From contig DFXZ01000014.1 of assembly GCA_002381805.1 (NCBI GenBank), positions 62,001-126,000 on the forward strand: a DNA stretch of 64,000 bases, in the 5' to 3' direction. Positions 1-8,805 of this stretch are shown here, in pieces. The notes under the pieces are model-generated. The model was not told where the DNA came from. It searched no databases and saw nothing but the letters and a program-made list of their open reading frames with translations. Every line of letters starts with the position of its first letter. Position 1 is the first letter of the stretch. Source of the DNA: Bdellovibrio sp. UBA4095. Its GTDB lineage: Bacteria; Bdellovibrionota; Bdellovibrionia; Bdellovibrionales; Bdellovibrionaceae. The position numbers and the translations under genes are program-made.

Positions 1-243
1 TTTCTTGCGACGATGACGGCTTATATTCGCGTCTTTGGGGCCGCTCTCGGAAAAGGTCATCGCTTTCTTGGTCCCATGGCAAAGCAGCATCGGATGTTCT
101 TAATCTCGGCAGCTGCCCTCGCCGAATGGGTGATGCCCGGAGAGGCACTCTATATTGGTCTTTGGATCATGTTTGTTTTACTTATTGCCACAGTCGTCAG
201 ACGTTTGATTGTTCTTAGTCGCTCCCTTCAGGAGGTCCCATGA
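1..243 (+). CDS. CDP-alcohol phosphatidyltransferase, C-terminal fragment
   Basis: The frame is open from base 1, so the start lies upstream of the window and only about 80 C-terminal residues are visible. The stretch GPMAKQHRM resembles the conserved G-x-x-(A)K-x-x-R-M segment after the catalytic motif of CDP-alcohol phosphatidyltransferases, and it is followed by a hydrophobic helix ending in a basic patch. Such enzymes transfer a phosphatidyl group from a CDP-lipid to an alcohol in the inner membrane. The stop overlaps the next start as ATGA, so it is translationally coupled to a CdsA-like gene. That pairing resembles E. coli ynbA-ynbB. The catalytic DGxxAR motif is outside the window, so the substrate cannot be judged. 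Confidence 0.7.
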   Translation, partial: FLATMTAYIRVFGAALGKGHRFLGPMAKQHRMFLISAAALAEWVMPGEALYIGLWIMFVLLIATVVRRLIVLSRSLQEVP

Positions 244-1160
244 GTTTTGGTCTTTCGCAGGCTTTGATATCTATTTATTCATTGCTGACTGTTCTGACCT
301 CTGTCTTTGCCCTGGTTCGATGGGTTCGGGGACCAGGTAAACTAATCACCGAGCTCATCCAGAGAACGTTATCCTGGTGGGCCATAGTAACAACCGCTTC
401 TGTTTGTCTCTTCTTTAACGTAGAACTCGCCACGCTGAGCTTGATGGCATTATCATTTTTCGCATTTAACGAAATCGTCAGCAAATATGATTTGCAGCTT
501 GAACATAAAAAACTTTTACGAAGTTGCTATTTTGCGATTCCCATTCAGTATACTTTAGCCTACTTCAATACCTATGATCTCTTTTTGACATTCCTGCCCG
601 TCACGATGTTTGTTTTACTGAGTCTACGAGGTGTTGTTTCCGGGGCTTCAAATGAATTCAATAAGGCCATCGGAGCCGTTCACTGGTCATTGATGATGAC
701 CGTCTTCAGTTTTTCTCACATCGCCTTGCTATATTCTCACAACCTCTCGCTGCCAATGGGTGACCTTCGGTTTCACTTAGTCTTGTTCTTAATCGTGACA
801 ACTGAACTGAACGATGTCTTCCAATTCACCTGGGGAAAGCTATTCGGAAAAAGAAAAATCATTCCCCATATTTCTCCCAACAAGACCTTCGAGGGCCTGC
901 TCGGCGGGATTCTTTCGACTATGGTTCTGGCATATTTCCTTAAAGACTTCATTCTTGTTGATGCTGGCAAAGCCCTCGTCCTGGGTTTCCTCATTTCCAT
1001 CACCGGCTTTTTTGGCGATATTCTTTTCTCTGCCGTTAAACGAGATCTAAAAATTAAAGACCTTGGATCCTCACTCCCTGGTCATGGAGGCTTATTGGAT
1101 CGTGTAGACTCCTTAGCTCTCACATCAATGGTGTTCTTCTATACACTTAAATTCTTTTAA
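240..1160 (+). CDS. CdsA-like phosphatidate cytidylyltransferase
   Basis: The product is a 306-residue polytopic membrane protein with about eight hydrophobic segments. Residues 264-290 match the CDP-diglyceride synthase signature closely: S-x-x-KR, a KD pair, then PGHGG, then DRVD. This family makes CDP-diacylglycerol from CTP and phosphatidic acid in the inner membrane. The gene overlaps the upstream CDP-alcohol transferase by ATGA, as in the ynbA-ynbB arrangement. It may therefore be a paralogue serving a dedicated phospholipid or wall-lipid branch and not the housekeeping cdsA. That distinction is inference from context. Confidence 0.85.
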   Translation: MSFGLSQALISIYSLLTVLTSVFALVRWVRGPGKLITELIQRTLSWWAIVTTASVCLFFNVELATLSLMALSFFAFNEIVSKYDLQLEHKKLLRSCYFAIPIQYTLAYFNTYDLFLTFLPVTMFVLLSLRGVVSGASNEFNKAIGAVHWSLMMTVFSFSHIALLYSHNLSLPMGDLRFHLVLFLIVTTELNDVFQFTWGKLFGKRKIIPHISPNKTFEGLLGGILSTMVLAYFLKDFILVDAGKALVLGFLISITGFFGDILFSAVKRDLKIKDLGSSLPGHGGLLDRVDSLALTSMVFFYTLKFF

Positions 1161-1174
1161 AAAGGTCTGCAATA

Positions 1175-1537
1175 ATGGCTCACTCACAAACACTACCAAT
1201 CATTCTTAATCTCATTGCCGCCTTATTTGGCGCCCTTGGACAGTATTTTTATAAGCTGGGGGCAGAAAAAATGAAAGTTCTCCCCTTGTGGCAGAACTGG
1301 TCAATCGCCCTTGGAGTTGTCAGCTTTTGTTTTGTGATGGTGCTCTTCGTAGTTTCCTATCGACTTGGAGGAAAGATCTCTGTGGTCTTTCCTGTGTATG
1401 CGACGACATTTATTTGGGGCACGCTTTTGGAGATGGCCATCGACAAGCAGACCCTCTCTCTGCCCCAGTGGGTGGGAACATTCCTGGTGATTATTGGAAT
1501 TTCGATGATTGCTGCTTTCTCCCGTCAAGTTGCCTAG
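1175..1537 (+). CDS. Four-helix SMR/EamA-like membrane protein
   Basis: The product has 120 residues and four evenly spaced hydrophobic helices, the length and layout of small multidrug resistance or ArnE/ArnF-type half transporters, which work as dimers. Helix 1 carries a Gly/Ala/Gln-rich face (LFGALGQYFYK), helix 3 contains a Pro-Val-Tyr-Ala kink, and helix 4 ends the protein. The conserved membrane Glu of EmrE helix 1 is not obvious, which argues against a classic drug/proton antiporter. An AAGGTC element 8 bases before the ATG serves as ribosome binding site, and the gene follows the cdsA-like gene by 14 bases. A role in flipping a lipid-linked substrate made by its neighbours is possible but only inferred. 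Confidence 0.6.
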   Translation: MAHSQTLPIILNLIAALFGALGQYFYKLGAEKMKVLPLWQNWSIALGVVSFCFVMVLFVVSYRLGGKISVVFPVYATTFIWGTLLEMAIDKQTLSLPQWVGTFLVIIGISMIAAFSRQVA

Positions 1538-1638
1538 CTTTACTTCGCCTGACTAAAATTGCTCGTTGTTAAACTTTTAGGCAGTCTAAGCCACCAGATT
1601 GACGTCGAACTTGGCTTAAAGTTTGCTCCTTGTTCGGC

Positions 1639-3411
1639 ATGGTGAAAAAAGCCCTGCTTGTGGCAGCTCTCTCTATGAATATCCCCTTGGGACACGTTGC
1701 GTTCGCGCAGAGTGATTTATCACCATCTATATGCTCAACAGAGGTCGAACCAACACCCCAAGCTCTTGGTGAGCTCTATCAAAGTGCTTTCCTGAAGATC
1801 GCACAAAGACTTAGTCTTGAAAACGTTCGCACCCTCGAAGATTACGCTGCGACCTTGAGCTACCGCCTGAACGACGATGTCATCAGCAAATTTCAGAAGT
1901 CATTTGTTCGATTTGGCCACCCCAGCACTTTTGCAAGCTTCCTAAAGAATCTGCGAAATGCACAACATTGGGATACCGAAGTCAGATTTGACAACAGTGC
2001 CATAGCAATGACTGCTCTGCTAGGGCAGACACTTGGGGAGCTTGAGCTTACAGAATCAGAGCTCGCGACGCTGTGGCTAAGTCAAATTGATGAAAGCTCA
2101 TTGCTTGAAGAGGGGCTTTCAGAAAAACTTGCAAAAATATCAGGAGCCTTTGGAGACAAACGTCCCCTTCTTGTTCAAGAATTTGCGCTTCTTTTGAAAA
2201 ACCTGAACACAGCAAAGTGCTTGCCACAGGATCCCGGCTTTGCGAAAAAAATTTCCGATATTTTTTGGAAAGACCTCGAGAAGATTTCACACAAAAAAAT
2301 GATAGTGCCTCCTCAGTTGCAGTTGCCAGATCAAAGATCGGTGAAAGGCACCACCATCAGGGCCATCTATAAAAAAGACGAACCGGCTTTCCCTTATAGA
2401 ACCTATCGCTTGCAACGCGACAGAATTAACAAGCTATCGAACCTTGAAGTCATTCAGGCATTTCACAAGTATTTTGGCGATCAAGACTATGTTATCGTCG
2501 ACAAAATAACCGGGGTCGCCCAGTATTTCAGTAAAGATGGGTATCTGTTGGAGCGATCACAAATCGAAACTTATTCTGGAGATGAAATCAACGCAGGTGG
2601 GGCTGGGATCTATTTCTATTCTAGCCAGAAGCGAGATCATCATTATTTGCAAGCGCTTAAAGATCACAATGTTCGCTTAGCGTTTAAGGGCCGAATCACG
2701 GTACCGCAAAATACGCTGGTGTATATTCTTCCGGAAACCCCGCTTCACAAGTTCCGTATTAAGAACCGTACGCTGATGTTCAGCTCTGCACAGGTTTATC
2801 GCCACAGAGTCGCCTTCAATCACGGGGGTCTCAACTCATCAGCAAGGCAATCCAAAATTTCGACATTTCTTGATGCGCCTCATGTTCAAGATTTCGTAGT
2901 GACTCTTCAGAATGAAAAATCAAAACTTATGTCTCTACTTGGTATCGACAATGACGACTACAATCTTCTTGCCGAATTTTCCTATGGTGTTTTAGCGCCT
3001 GAAACAGACTATGGAAACAGCCTCAAGTATAGGCTCAAGGAGCAAATACCCGTTCTCGTCGCTCTTCTAAAGGGCAACGGCCTGGATACTAGTGCTAACA
3101 GCCGGGGATTGACTCAGATCAAACGCATCCCGAAGGCAGTACTTGAAGCTTATGATATCGATAAAGATGAACTGAAGGACGCTCGCTATGCCGCTATCGT
3201 GACATTGGCTTTCAGCGCCGATATTCTGCGCGAACTCAGAAATATGAGCTACATGCACCCCGCTATTAGCGAGGAAAACATTCAAGATTACCTTTACTAT
3301 CTCTACAACGGTAAACACTCGGAGATTCGCAAGAGCACGGCCACGCCAGAGATGAATATCTCAATCCGCCGAATCAAATCTGCCATCGCCCACCTGTTCA
3401 TTGAGGAATAA
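1639..3411 (+). CDS. Secreted protein of unknown function with possible lysozyme-like C-terminus
   Basis: The product has about 590 residues and begins with a signal peptide (MVKKALLVAALSMN through AFA). I chose the ATG at 1639 over the in-frame TTG at 1630 because the signal peptide then starts normally; neither has a good Shine-Dalgarno. The first 200 residues look helical and the middle is mixed. Near residue 460 lies APETDYGNS, then about 30 residues later SRGLTQIKRIP, then a run of Asp and Ala residues. This spacing recalls the E...S-x-x-GLMQI-x-P pattern of lytic transglycosylases. Its neighbours mltD and slt are both transglycosylases. The wall-lytic idea is an inference; no family is firmly recognised. 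Confidence 0.6.
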   Translation: MVKKALLVAALSMNIPLGHVAFAQSDLSPSICSTEVEPTPQALGELYQSAFLKIAQRLSLENVRTLEDYAATLSYRLNDDVISKFQKSFVRFGHPSTFASFLKNLRNAQHWDTEVRFDNSAIAMTALLGQTLGELELTESELATLWLSQIDESSLLEEGLSEKLAKISGAFGDKRPLLVQEFALLLKNLNTAKCLPQDPGFAKKISDIFWKDLEKISHKKMIVPPQLQLPDQRSVKGTTIRAIYKKDEPAFPYRTYRLQRDRINKLSNLEVIQAFHKYFGDQDYVIVDKITGVAQYFSKDGYLLERSQIETYSGDEINAGGAGIYFYSSQKRDHHYLQALKDHNVRLAFKGRITVPQNTLVYILPETPLHKFRIKNRTLMFSSAQVYRHRVAFNHGGLNSSARQSKISTFLDAPHVQDFVVTLQNEKSKLMSLLGIDNDDYNLLAEFSYGVLAPETDYGNSLKYRLKEQIPVLVALLKGNGLDTSANSRGLTQIKRIPKAVLEAYDIDKDELKDARYAAIVTLAFSADILRELRNMSYMHPAISEENIQDYLYYLYNGKHSEIRKSTATPEMNISIRRIKSAIAHLFIEE

Positions 3412-3437
3412 AAAAAGAGCCCTTTAAGGGCTCTTTC
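3411..3437. terminator. Bidirectional intrinsic terminator
   Basis: A near-perfect inverted repeat (AAAGAGCCCTT / AAGGGCTCTTT) lies between the convergent ends of the secreted protein gene and mltD. Read on the minus strand it is followed by a run of seven T, an excellent terminator for mltD. On the plus strand the T-run is only three bases, so it is weaker there. Confidence 0.85.
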
Positions 3438-3458
3438 GACTGAAACTATTCAGATTTT

Positions 3459-5006
3459 TTACTGATGCGCTTCTGCAGACGGAATTAAAATTCTTTCCCC
3501 AATGGCAATAGATGAAGGATTTCTAATATTATTCTTCACCTTTATATCACTCATGGAAACTTTATATCTTGCAGCTATAGCAGAAAGATTTTCTCCTCGG
3601 CGCACTACATGTACTTTTGCTCTGTTCGCTGCAGAATTATCTGAGGATGGCAATTTCAACTTCATGCCGACCTTCAAGACACGACCTCTGCGGATGTTAT
3701 TTACTTTTTGCAAGGCAGACACGCTGGTTGAATACTTGCGAGCAATTGTATAGAGCGAATCACCCGATTGAACGATGTAATACCGTCCACTGGCACTTAG
3801 AACTGTCTTGTCTCCAGGGCTTCCAGAACGCTTTGCCACTGAAGAGTTGTTCGATACAGATCGACTTTTCAACGGTGTTCGATCTGGAACCTGAATTCTT
3901 TGACCAACTCGCAATGGCTTTCTACGCGGAATATCATTGAGATCTCTAAGATAAGCAACCGTTGTGCGGTATTTTCGAGCAATGGTGCTTAGGTTGTCAC
4001 CGCGACGGATGCGATATGTCTGAGTGTCACCACTATCTGCTACGAATTGCACGCGGTTCACAGCACTCTCATTAGCTGCGATAAGCGCTTGCTCCGCTGT
4101 CCCCGGAGGAATACGCAGAACAAGATCTTTAGTCTTTAACGGTGCGATCTCTCCTTTGAACTTAGGATTCAATGCTTTGAAATCCTCATAGTTCAAGTTC
4201 ATCTTGTCAGCCATTTGTCTTAGATTGACTGGCTTATCAACTGTTATGTGATCGAACTCAATGGGTGGAAGATAATCGATACCATCAAAACCATACTTTG
4301 CCGGATCCTTGGCAATCAGTTTAGCTGCGATGAACTTCGGAACGTAATTGATTGTCTCGCTTGGAAGTCGTCTTTTACGGGCGAGTTCCCAGAAATCTCT
4401 TGTGTAGTGATTCATCACTTCACGTTTTACGCGATTCTCTCCAACATTATAAGAAGCCATTGCCAGATACCAAGAACCAAAAACGCTGTAGAGACCTTTG
4501 AAATACTCTGCCGCAGCCTGAGTCGCAAACACCGGATCACGTCGTTCATCGATGAACGCATTCATCTCGAGACCATAACGCTTTCCTGTCCCACGAATAA
4601 ACTGCCAGTAGCCTACAGCTGACGCATGAGAAGTTGCTTTGGAGCTAAAACCCGATTCAATCAATGCGATATAAAAAAGATCTTCAGGAAGACCGTTGTC
4701 TCGCAAAACTTTCTTCATCAATTTTTCATAACGAGTAGAGCGTGCTAGATAGCGCTCCATATGAGGGCGTCCACGTCCTTGAAAATAATTAATCCATTTT
4801 TCAACCAAAGGATTTACTTCAGTAGGGATTGATTCCAATTCTTGATCGACGACCTTAGGGCCTTCGGGATCGGACAATCGGAAAGATGCGATATCTTTTA
4901 TTTCCGAGCCGTCGCCAGTTCCTGCCTTTTCCGTAGTGCCCACTTGTTTGTGAACACAACCTGACATAAAGGCCAGGACCAAACTTAATGTTAAAAGTCT
5001 CCGCAT
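3459..5006 (-). CDS. mltD: MltD-type membrane-bound lytic transglycosylase with three LysM domains
   Basis: The product is a 515-residue lipoprotein with lipobox FMSGC (Cys17). The SLT domain spans about residues 90-240, with catalytic Glu117 in ALIESGFSS, the YWQF motif near 133 and ASYNVGEN near 184-191. Three LysM peptidoglycan-binding repeats follow at about 330-374, 409-453 and 465-509. It cleaves the glycan strand to 1,6-anhydromuropeptides from the periplasmic face of the outer membrane. It lies 61 bases after slt and is probably co-transcribed with slt and the Agl23-like gene, ending at the terminator at 3411-3437. All expected catalytic residues are present. Confidence 0.95.
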   Translation of the reverse strand: MRRLLTLSLVLAFMSGCVHKQVGTTEKAGTGDGSEIKDIASFRLSDPEGPKVVDQELESIPTEVNPLVEKWINYFQGRGRPHMERYLARSTRYEKLMKKVLRDNGLPEDLFYIALIESGFSSKATSHASAVGYWQFIRGTGKRYGLEMNAFIDERRDPVFATQAAAEYFKGLYSVFGSWYLAMASYNVGENRVKREVMNHYTRDFWELARKRRLPSETINYVPKFIAAKLIAKDPAKYGFDGIDYLPPIEFDHITVDKPVNLRQMADKMNLNYEDFKALNPKFKGEIAPLKTKDLVLRIPPGTAEQALIAANESAVNRVQFVADSGDTQTYRIRRGDNLSTIARKYRTTVAYLRDLNDIPRRKPLRVGQRIQVPDRTPLKSRSVSNNSSVAKRSGSPGDKTVLSASGRYYIVQSGDSLYTIARKYSTSVSALQKVNNIRRGRVLKVGMKLKLPSSDNSAANRAKVHVVRRGENLSAIAARYKVSMSDIKVKNNIRNPSSIAIGERILIPSAEAHQ

Positions 5007-5067
5007 GAGTCCTCCGAGCTATTTCAGGCTACAAAACTCACGCGGGATTTTCAATAAAACAACACTG

Positions 5068-7281
5068 TCAAAGTGCGCTTTTGTTGTGCACGACTTGCCA
5101 TAGGACTGGGCTCAGAGTATAGCTCTCTTCCTCAATCAGCCTATAAAGCAGCATATTTCTTAAGATTGCCTTCACATAAAAGCTCGTTTCTCCCCATGGC
5201 AGCTCATCAAACCAGATTTCATCCTCTGGAGCGCTGCTAGGATTCTCTAGAGCCTTCACCAGCTCAGGTCTGTGCTCGACCCAGCCCTTAAATCGATAGG
5301 GTCCTGCGTTATAGCCAGCCAATGCAAAAGGAATATTCCCTTTGAACTGGTCTAACATCTGGGCCACATAGAAAGATCCCATCGGAATATTTATCTCCGG
5401 CCTAAACATATCGTCAGGCAGTGTCACCGTCAGCCCGAGCTTTTTTGCTATTTCTGCGGCGGTCGGCGGGATCATCTGCATCAACCCCATGGCTTGCGAG
5501 CGAGATACGGCGCGAAGATTAAAGGCGCTTTCCTGACGAGTCAGACTTTTTAAAAGAACGGCATCCATTTTGTAGCGCTCTGCCTCGGAACGATACAGTC
5601 GCATGAAGATTGCCGGAAATGAGATCTTCAAAAATTGAGCTCGACGCAAATTCGCATCGCCGTCAAATGCCTGGTTAACTAAGGAAATGGCCAAGCGATA
5701 TTGCTGACGTTCCGCCAGCTTTTCAGCAAGTTTGATCTTTGTCCCAGCATCCTTTATGTACGGAAACAATCCGCTTTCAATCTGAGCCTCTCCCACCCAA
5801 CCCGCATCCGACAACTTTTTGAAACGCTTCCATGATCTTTTTTGCGATCCCGTCAGATAGATCTCACTTGAAAGCTGAGGAGCTTTATCCTCGTAAGTTG
5901 GCCAAGTCAGTTTGCCTTTTTGCGACTCCGCTCTTAAACGCAGACCGTAGTAAGAAAATGGATACTCGTTCGCAACAATTGCCGCTTCTGACTGCGAACG
6001 AACGGGATTGACCTTCTCTAAAGATCGGACTAACCAATATCGTGCCGACAGATCGTATTTTTCACGCTTCTGCTGCAGTAGCCGCTCCAGTAAAGCAGCC
6101 GAATTCGAAAAATTCTTCTTTCGAAAATGAATCAATGCTGACCGAAATGATGCCTCCGCGGCTTCATCAGAACCATTATGTTTTTCAATAAGTTCAGAGT
6201 AATTTTTTAGAGCTTTCTCGTAATCCCCCAAAAAGTGTGCACTCCGCGCGAGCAACCATAAAGCTAAAGTCGAGTTCGGAGAATTCGGGGCCTTTTCCAG
6301 TGAAGCTTCCGCTAACTGGGCCGCCGCCTCAAAATCAGAGCGTCGATGGCGACTTTCGGCCCAGGACAACAAGCGCGAGGCATCCGCCTTCGTCATTTCC
6401 TTGAGCGCCTTATCTTTTGCGGGCTTATCTTTTATAGCCGCATAAATATCGAGGGGCTTGTCCTTCAAACGATTCGCAGACTTGCTACCAGGATACTGAT
6501 TCAACAAGGCAATAGTATCTTGCATTGCTGGAATATAGTCGTTGACCTTCAGCGCCTGAGAAATTCGTTCTTCAATAAGCATCTCTTCTGTAGGTGTCTC
6601 TGTTGGGCCTTCTGCCGGAGGCATTTCTACAGTAACTTTATTCTGAGCTTTCGCGATAAAAGTTAATTTACTTTTTATATAGGGAGAGTTCTTTTGATTC
6701 TCGGCGAGTTCATAGAGGAACTTGGCCTCACCATAACGATTTTTTTGTAAAGCCAAGTCACCCAGAAGTTGATAAACAAGGGCCTTCTGTTCTGCATTTA
6801 AGGGCAAATCTCTTTCCAGAATATTGTCCAAATCCGCAGCAGCCTTATAGTCTTTTCGTGAAACCTGTCCAGTCAGTTGTTGCAGCTTTAAGTTCAACCA
6901 TTGAGGCCAAAGGCTTTCTGCCCAGGGACCATCGCCGAAAAGCTGAGCCTTCTCAATTCGCGCAAGAACCTGACGGACTTGACCATCACTCTTACTCTTC
7001 TTTTGGCCTTCTTCCAAACAATGCAACCAGGTTATAGCAACCCAGCCTTGGAGGTCTTTTTCGGCTGTGAAAACCTGCGGAGCCAATTTAAGACAGGCGC
7101 TCCACTTTAACTGCAATTCATGATCCTTTAGCTGAGCCAGTGGACTCAGCTTCTGGCCAGGCTTTTTCTCATACAGATTAACAACCTGACCACTGAGATC
7201 TTTATCTAAATTGATTTTTTGAACTTGCGCCAATGCACTTGTGCTTGCAAACAATAGCGCTGCTAAAACTCTTTTCTTCAC
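5068..7281 (-). CDS. slt: Soluble lytic murein transglycosylase (Slt70 type)
   Basis: The product has 737 residues and a signal peptide (cleavage after about ALAQ, residue 19). Residues 80-540 are a long alpha-superhelical region with TPR-like repeats, as in the Slt70 doughnut. The C-terminal catalytic domain holds Glu584 in TRQESAF, then AMGLMQMIP, and AGYNAGPYR near 654-662. It is a periplasmic exo-acting muramidase that releases anhydromuropeptides. The gene abuts the Agl23-like gene (its start is the base after that gene's stop) and precedes mltD. An acidic, Pro/Glu/Thr-rich stretch near residues 218-236 is a local linker. The assignment is firm. Confidence 0.95.
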   Translation of the reverse strand: MKKRVLAALLFASTSALAQVQKINLDKDLSGQVVNLYEKKPGQKLSPLAQLKDHELQLKWSACLKLAPQVFTAEKDLQGWVAITWLHCLEEGQKKSKSDGQVRQVLARIEKAQLFGDGPWAESLWPQWLNLKLQQLTGQVSRKDYKAAADLDNILERDLPLNAEQKALVYQLLGDLALQKNRYGEAKFLYELAENQKNSPYIKSKLTFIAKAQNKVTVEMPPAEGPTETPTEEMLIEERISQALKVNDYIPAMQDTIALLNQYPGSKSANRLKDKPLDIYAAIKDKPAKDKALKEMTKADASRLLSWAESRHRRSDFEAAAQLAEASLEKAPNSPNSTLALWLLARSAHFLGDYEKALKNYSELIEKHNGSDEAAEASFRSALIHFRKKNFSNSAALLERLLQQKREKYDLSARYWLVRSLEKVNPVRSQSEAAIVANEYPFSYYGLRLRAESQKGKLTWPTYEDKAPQLSSEIYLTGSQKRSWKRFKKLSDAGWVGEAQIESGLFPYIKDAGTKIKLAEKLAERQQYRLAISLVNQAFDGDANLRRAQFLKISFPAIFMRLYRSEAERYKMDAVLLKSLTRQESAFNLRAVSRSQAMGLMQMIPPTAAEIAKKLGLTVTLPDDMFRPEINIPMGSFYVAQMLDQFKGNIPFALAGYNAGPYRFKGWVEHRPELVKALENPSSAPEDEIWFDELPWGETSFYVKAILRNMLLYRLIEEESYTLSPVLWQVVHNKSAL

Positions 7282-8769
7282 TTAAGGCTCCTCATTCTCC
7301 CCGACCAAAACGTAAGGGCCTGAGTAAATTTCCGCAAACTCAGAATATTTCAGGTATACTGTGGACACACCTGTCGATTGCCTAAGGGCAACATCAATTC
7401 TCATATAGGGTTCTGTCAGCTGCAACTGAACTTTCATAGCATCTTCAGCGTCACAATAATATACCAACGCAGATTCGAGCACACGATCTCGACAATTGTC
7501 ATAATGCAACCGAGTCATTTTGGAGTAAATCCAAGGGTAAGGCCATTGCTCTTTGGAACCTAGTTGAACAGGACTTTCCGAATCAGCTTTTTGCAAAACT
7601 GCCTCGTAAATTGCCTTGGCTTCATAGGTGGTATTCACATAAACATATGGATGATCCATTGCTATCGGAACTCTATAATTAGAATCGTATAGGCTCTTGA
7701 TACCTACTAGAGCGGCTAATCCAGCAACGCCTGCCAAAGTTGCATTCTGCCACTTTTTCCAAGACTCCACTCGGGCAATCTGAAAGGCAATCACGAAATA
7801 AAATCCCCACACGAGAGAAAGTATGCACCATACCGTTTTGTAAGGTATCAGGGAGTAAATTAATAATTGAGATATTGCAAAAACACTGACAGCCCGGAGT
7901 TGAATATTTTTCGAACTCAAATTAAGTAAAGCAAGTGCGACCCCTACGAGAGCCAAAGGTTCAGCCTCCCAAAGCACCTTGATCCAATACAAAAACTCTT
8001 TGTTATGCCCTGTCTCACCGACTCCAGTTTGCAACCAAGGAAGAAATGCTTTTACGAAATCAACAAGCCCGACCAGATTATGCAGAAATCCTGTGAAAAG
8101 TTGCACAAAAAGAACAAGAAGAAACAAAAGTAGATAGGTTAGTTTGCGCGACCAGACCGAGGGAATCAAAGAAAGCGACCGGAAGTTCGCCCATCCCGCT
8201 GAAACGAATGCCAGTCCCCAACAAAAGAGAGTGATGGCAAAGGTTTCTTTCAGTGTCGCCATACCAAAAAGACCAAGGAGAGCGAGAGCCAGAGCCTTTC
8301 CGTCAGGTGTTTCCATCCAACGCAAAACTCCGAGAGCAAAGACTATCTGAAAAAATACGAAAGGAGATTCATGGATGCCCGACCTGGAGAAAAACACAAA
8401 GGCCGGGCTGATCAGAAGCAGGAGAGCCACCCACCTTTGCACCGCCAGCGACTTAATATAGCCCCTTGCAAAAATCGCAATGCTCGCAACACCAAACACC
8501 ACGGGCAGGGTGCGCAGCGTGAATATTTCGCGTCCTCCCAAGAGCTCAAAAACTTTCAAAAGATAGAAATAAAGTGGGCCGTGATAATTTGTCGGATCAT
8601 ATTTATAGAATCCAGTCTCGGCCATTTTCATCACAAACCAGCCGTTTATGCCTTCGTCGAAGTGCACAGGTTTATTTGTAAGCAGAAGAAAGCGACTGAT
8701 AATAGTCAATGCAAGGATGACACACCAAAATACTTTTGCTGGGATTTTCGTGACGTTGAAAGTTTTCAT
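7282..8769 (-). CDS. Agl23/ArnT-like membrane glycosyltransferase (GT-C fold)
   Basis: The product has 495 residues and a first membrane helix at 10-30 followed by HFDEGINGWF (Asp38-Glu39), the acidic motif in the first periplasmic loop of PMT_2-type transferases that use polyprenyl-phosphate sugars. The YDPTNYHGPLYFYL segment that follows is typical of the TIGR03663/Agl23 group. About ten further helices and a soluble C-terminal domain follow. It presumably adds a sugar to a lipid or protein on the periplasmic side; the acceptor is unknown. A family-2 glycosyltransferase starts divergently only 17 bases away. A TTGACA / TACGAT promoter lies directly before the ATG and there is no Shine-Dalgarno, so the mRNA may be leaderless. 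Confidence 0.8.
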   Translation of the reverse strand: MKTFNVTKIPAKVFWCVILALTIISRFLLLTNKPVHFDEGINGWFVMKMAETGFYKYDPTNYHGPLYFYLLKVFELLGGREIFTLRTLPVVFGVASIAIFARGYIKSLAVQRWVALLLLISPAFVFFSRSGIHESPFVFFQIVFALGVLRWMETPDGKALALALLGLFGMATLKETFAITLFCWGLAFVSAGWANFRSLSLIPSVWSRKLTYLLLFLLVLFVQLFTGFLHNLVGLVDFVKAFLPWLQTGVGETGHNKEFLYWIKVLWEAEPLALVGVALALLNLSSKNIQLRAVSVFAISQLLIYSLIPYKTVWCILSLVWGFYFVIAFQIARVESWKKWQNATLAGVAGLAALVGIKSLYDSNYRVPIAMDHPYVYVNTTYEAKAIYEAVLQKADSESPVQLGSKEQWPYPWIYSKMTRLHYDNCRDRVLESALVYYCDAEDAMKVQLQLTEPYMRIDVALRQSTGVSTVYLKYSEFAEIYSGPYVLVGENEEP

Positions 8770-8770
8770 T

Positions 8771-8805
8771 GTTATTTATCGTAAAGATGGAATCTCAAGT
8801 GTCAA
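8771..8805 (-). promoter_or_regulatory. Probable promoter of the Agl23-like/slt/mltD operon
   Basis: On the minus strand a perfect TTGACA (8805-8800) is followed after 16 bases by TACGAT (8783-8778, 4 of 6 matches). The expected start of transcription falls 0-3 bases before the ATG at 8769. The element lies inside the first codons of the divergent glycosyltransferase gene. Confidence 0.5.
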
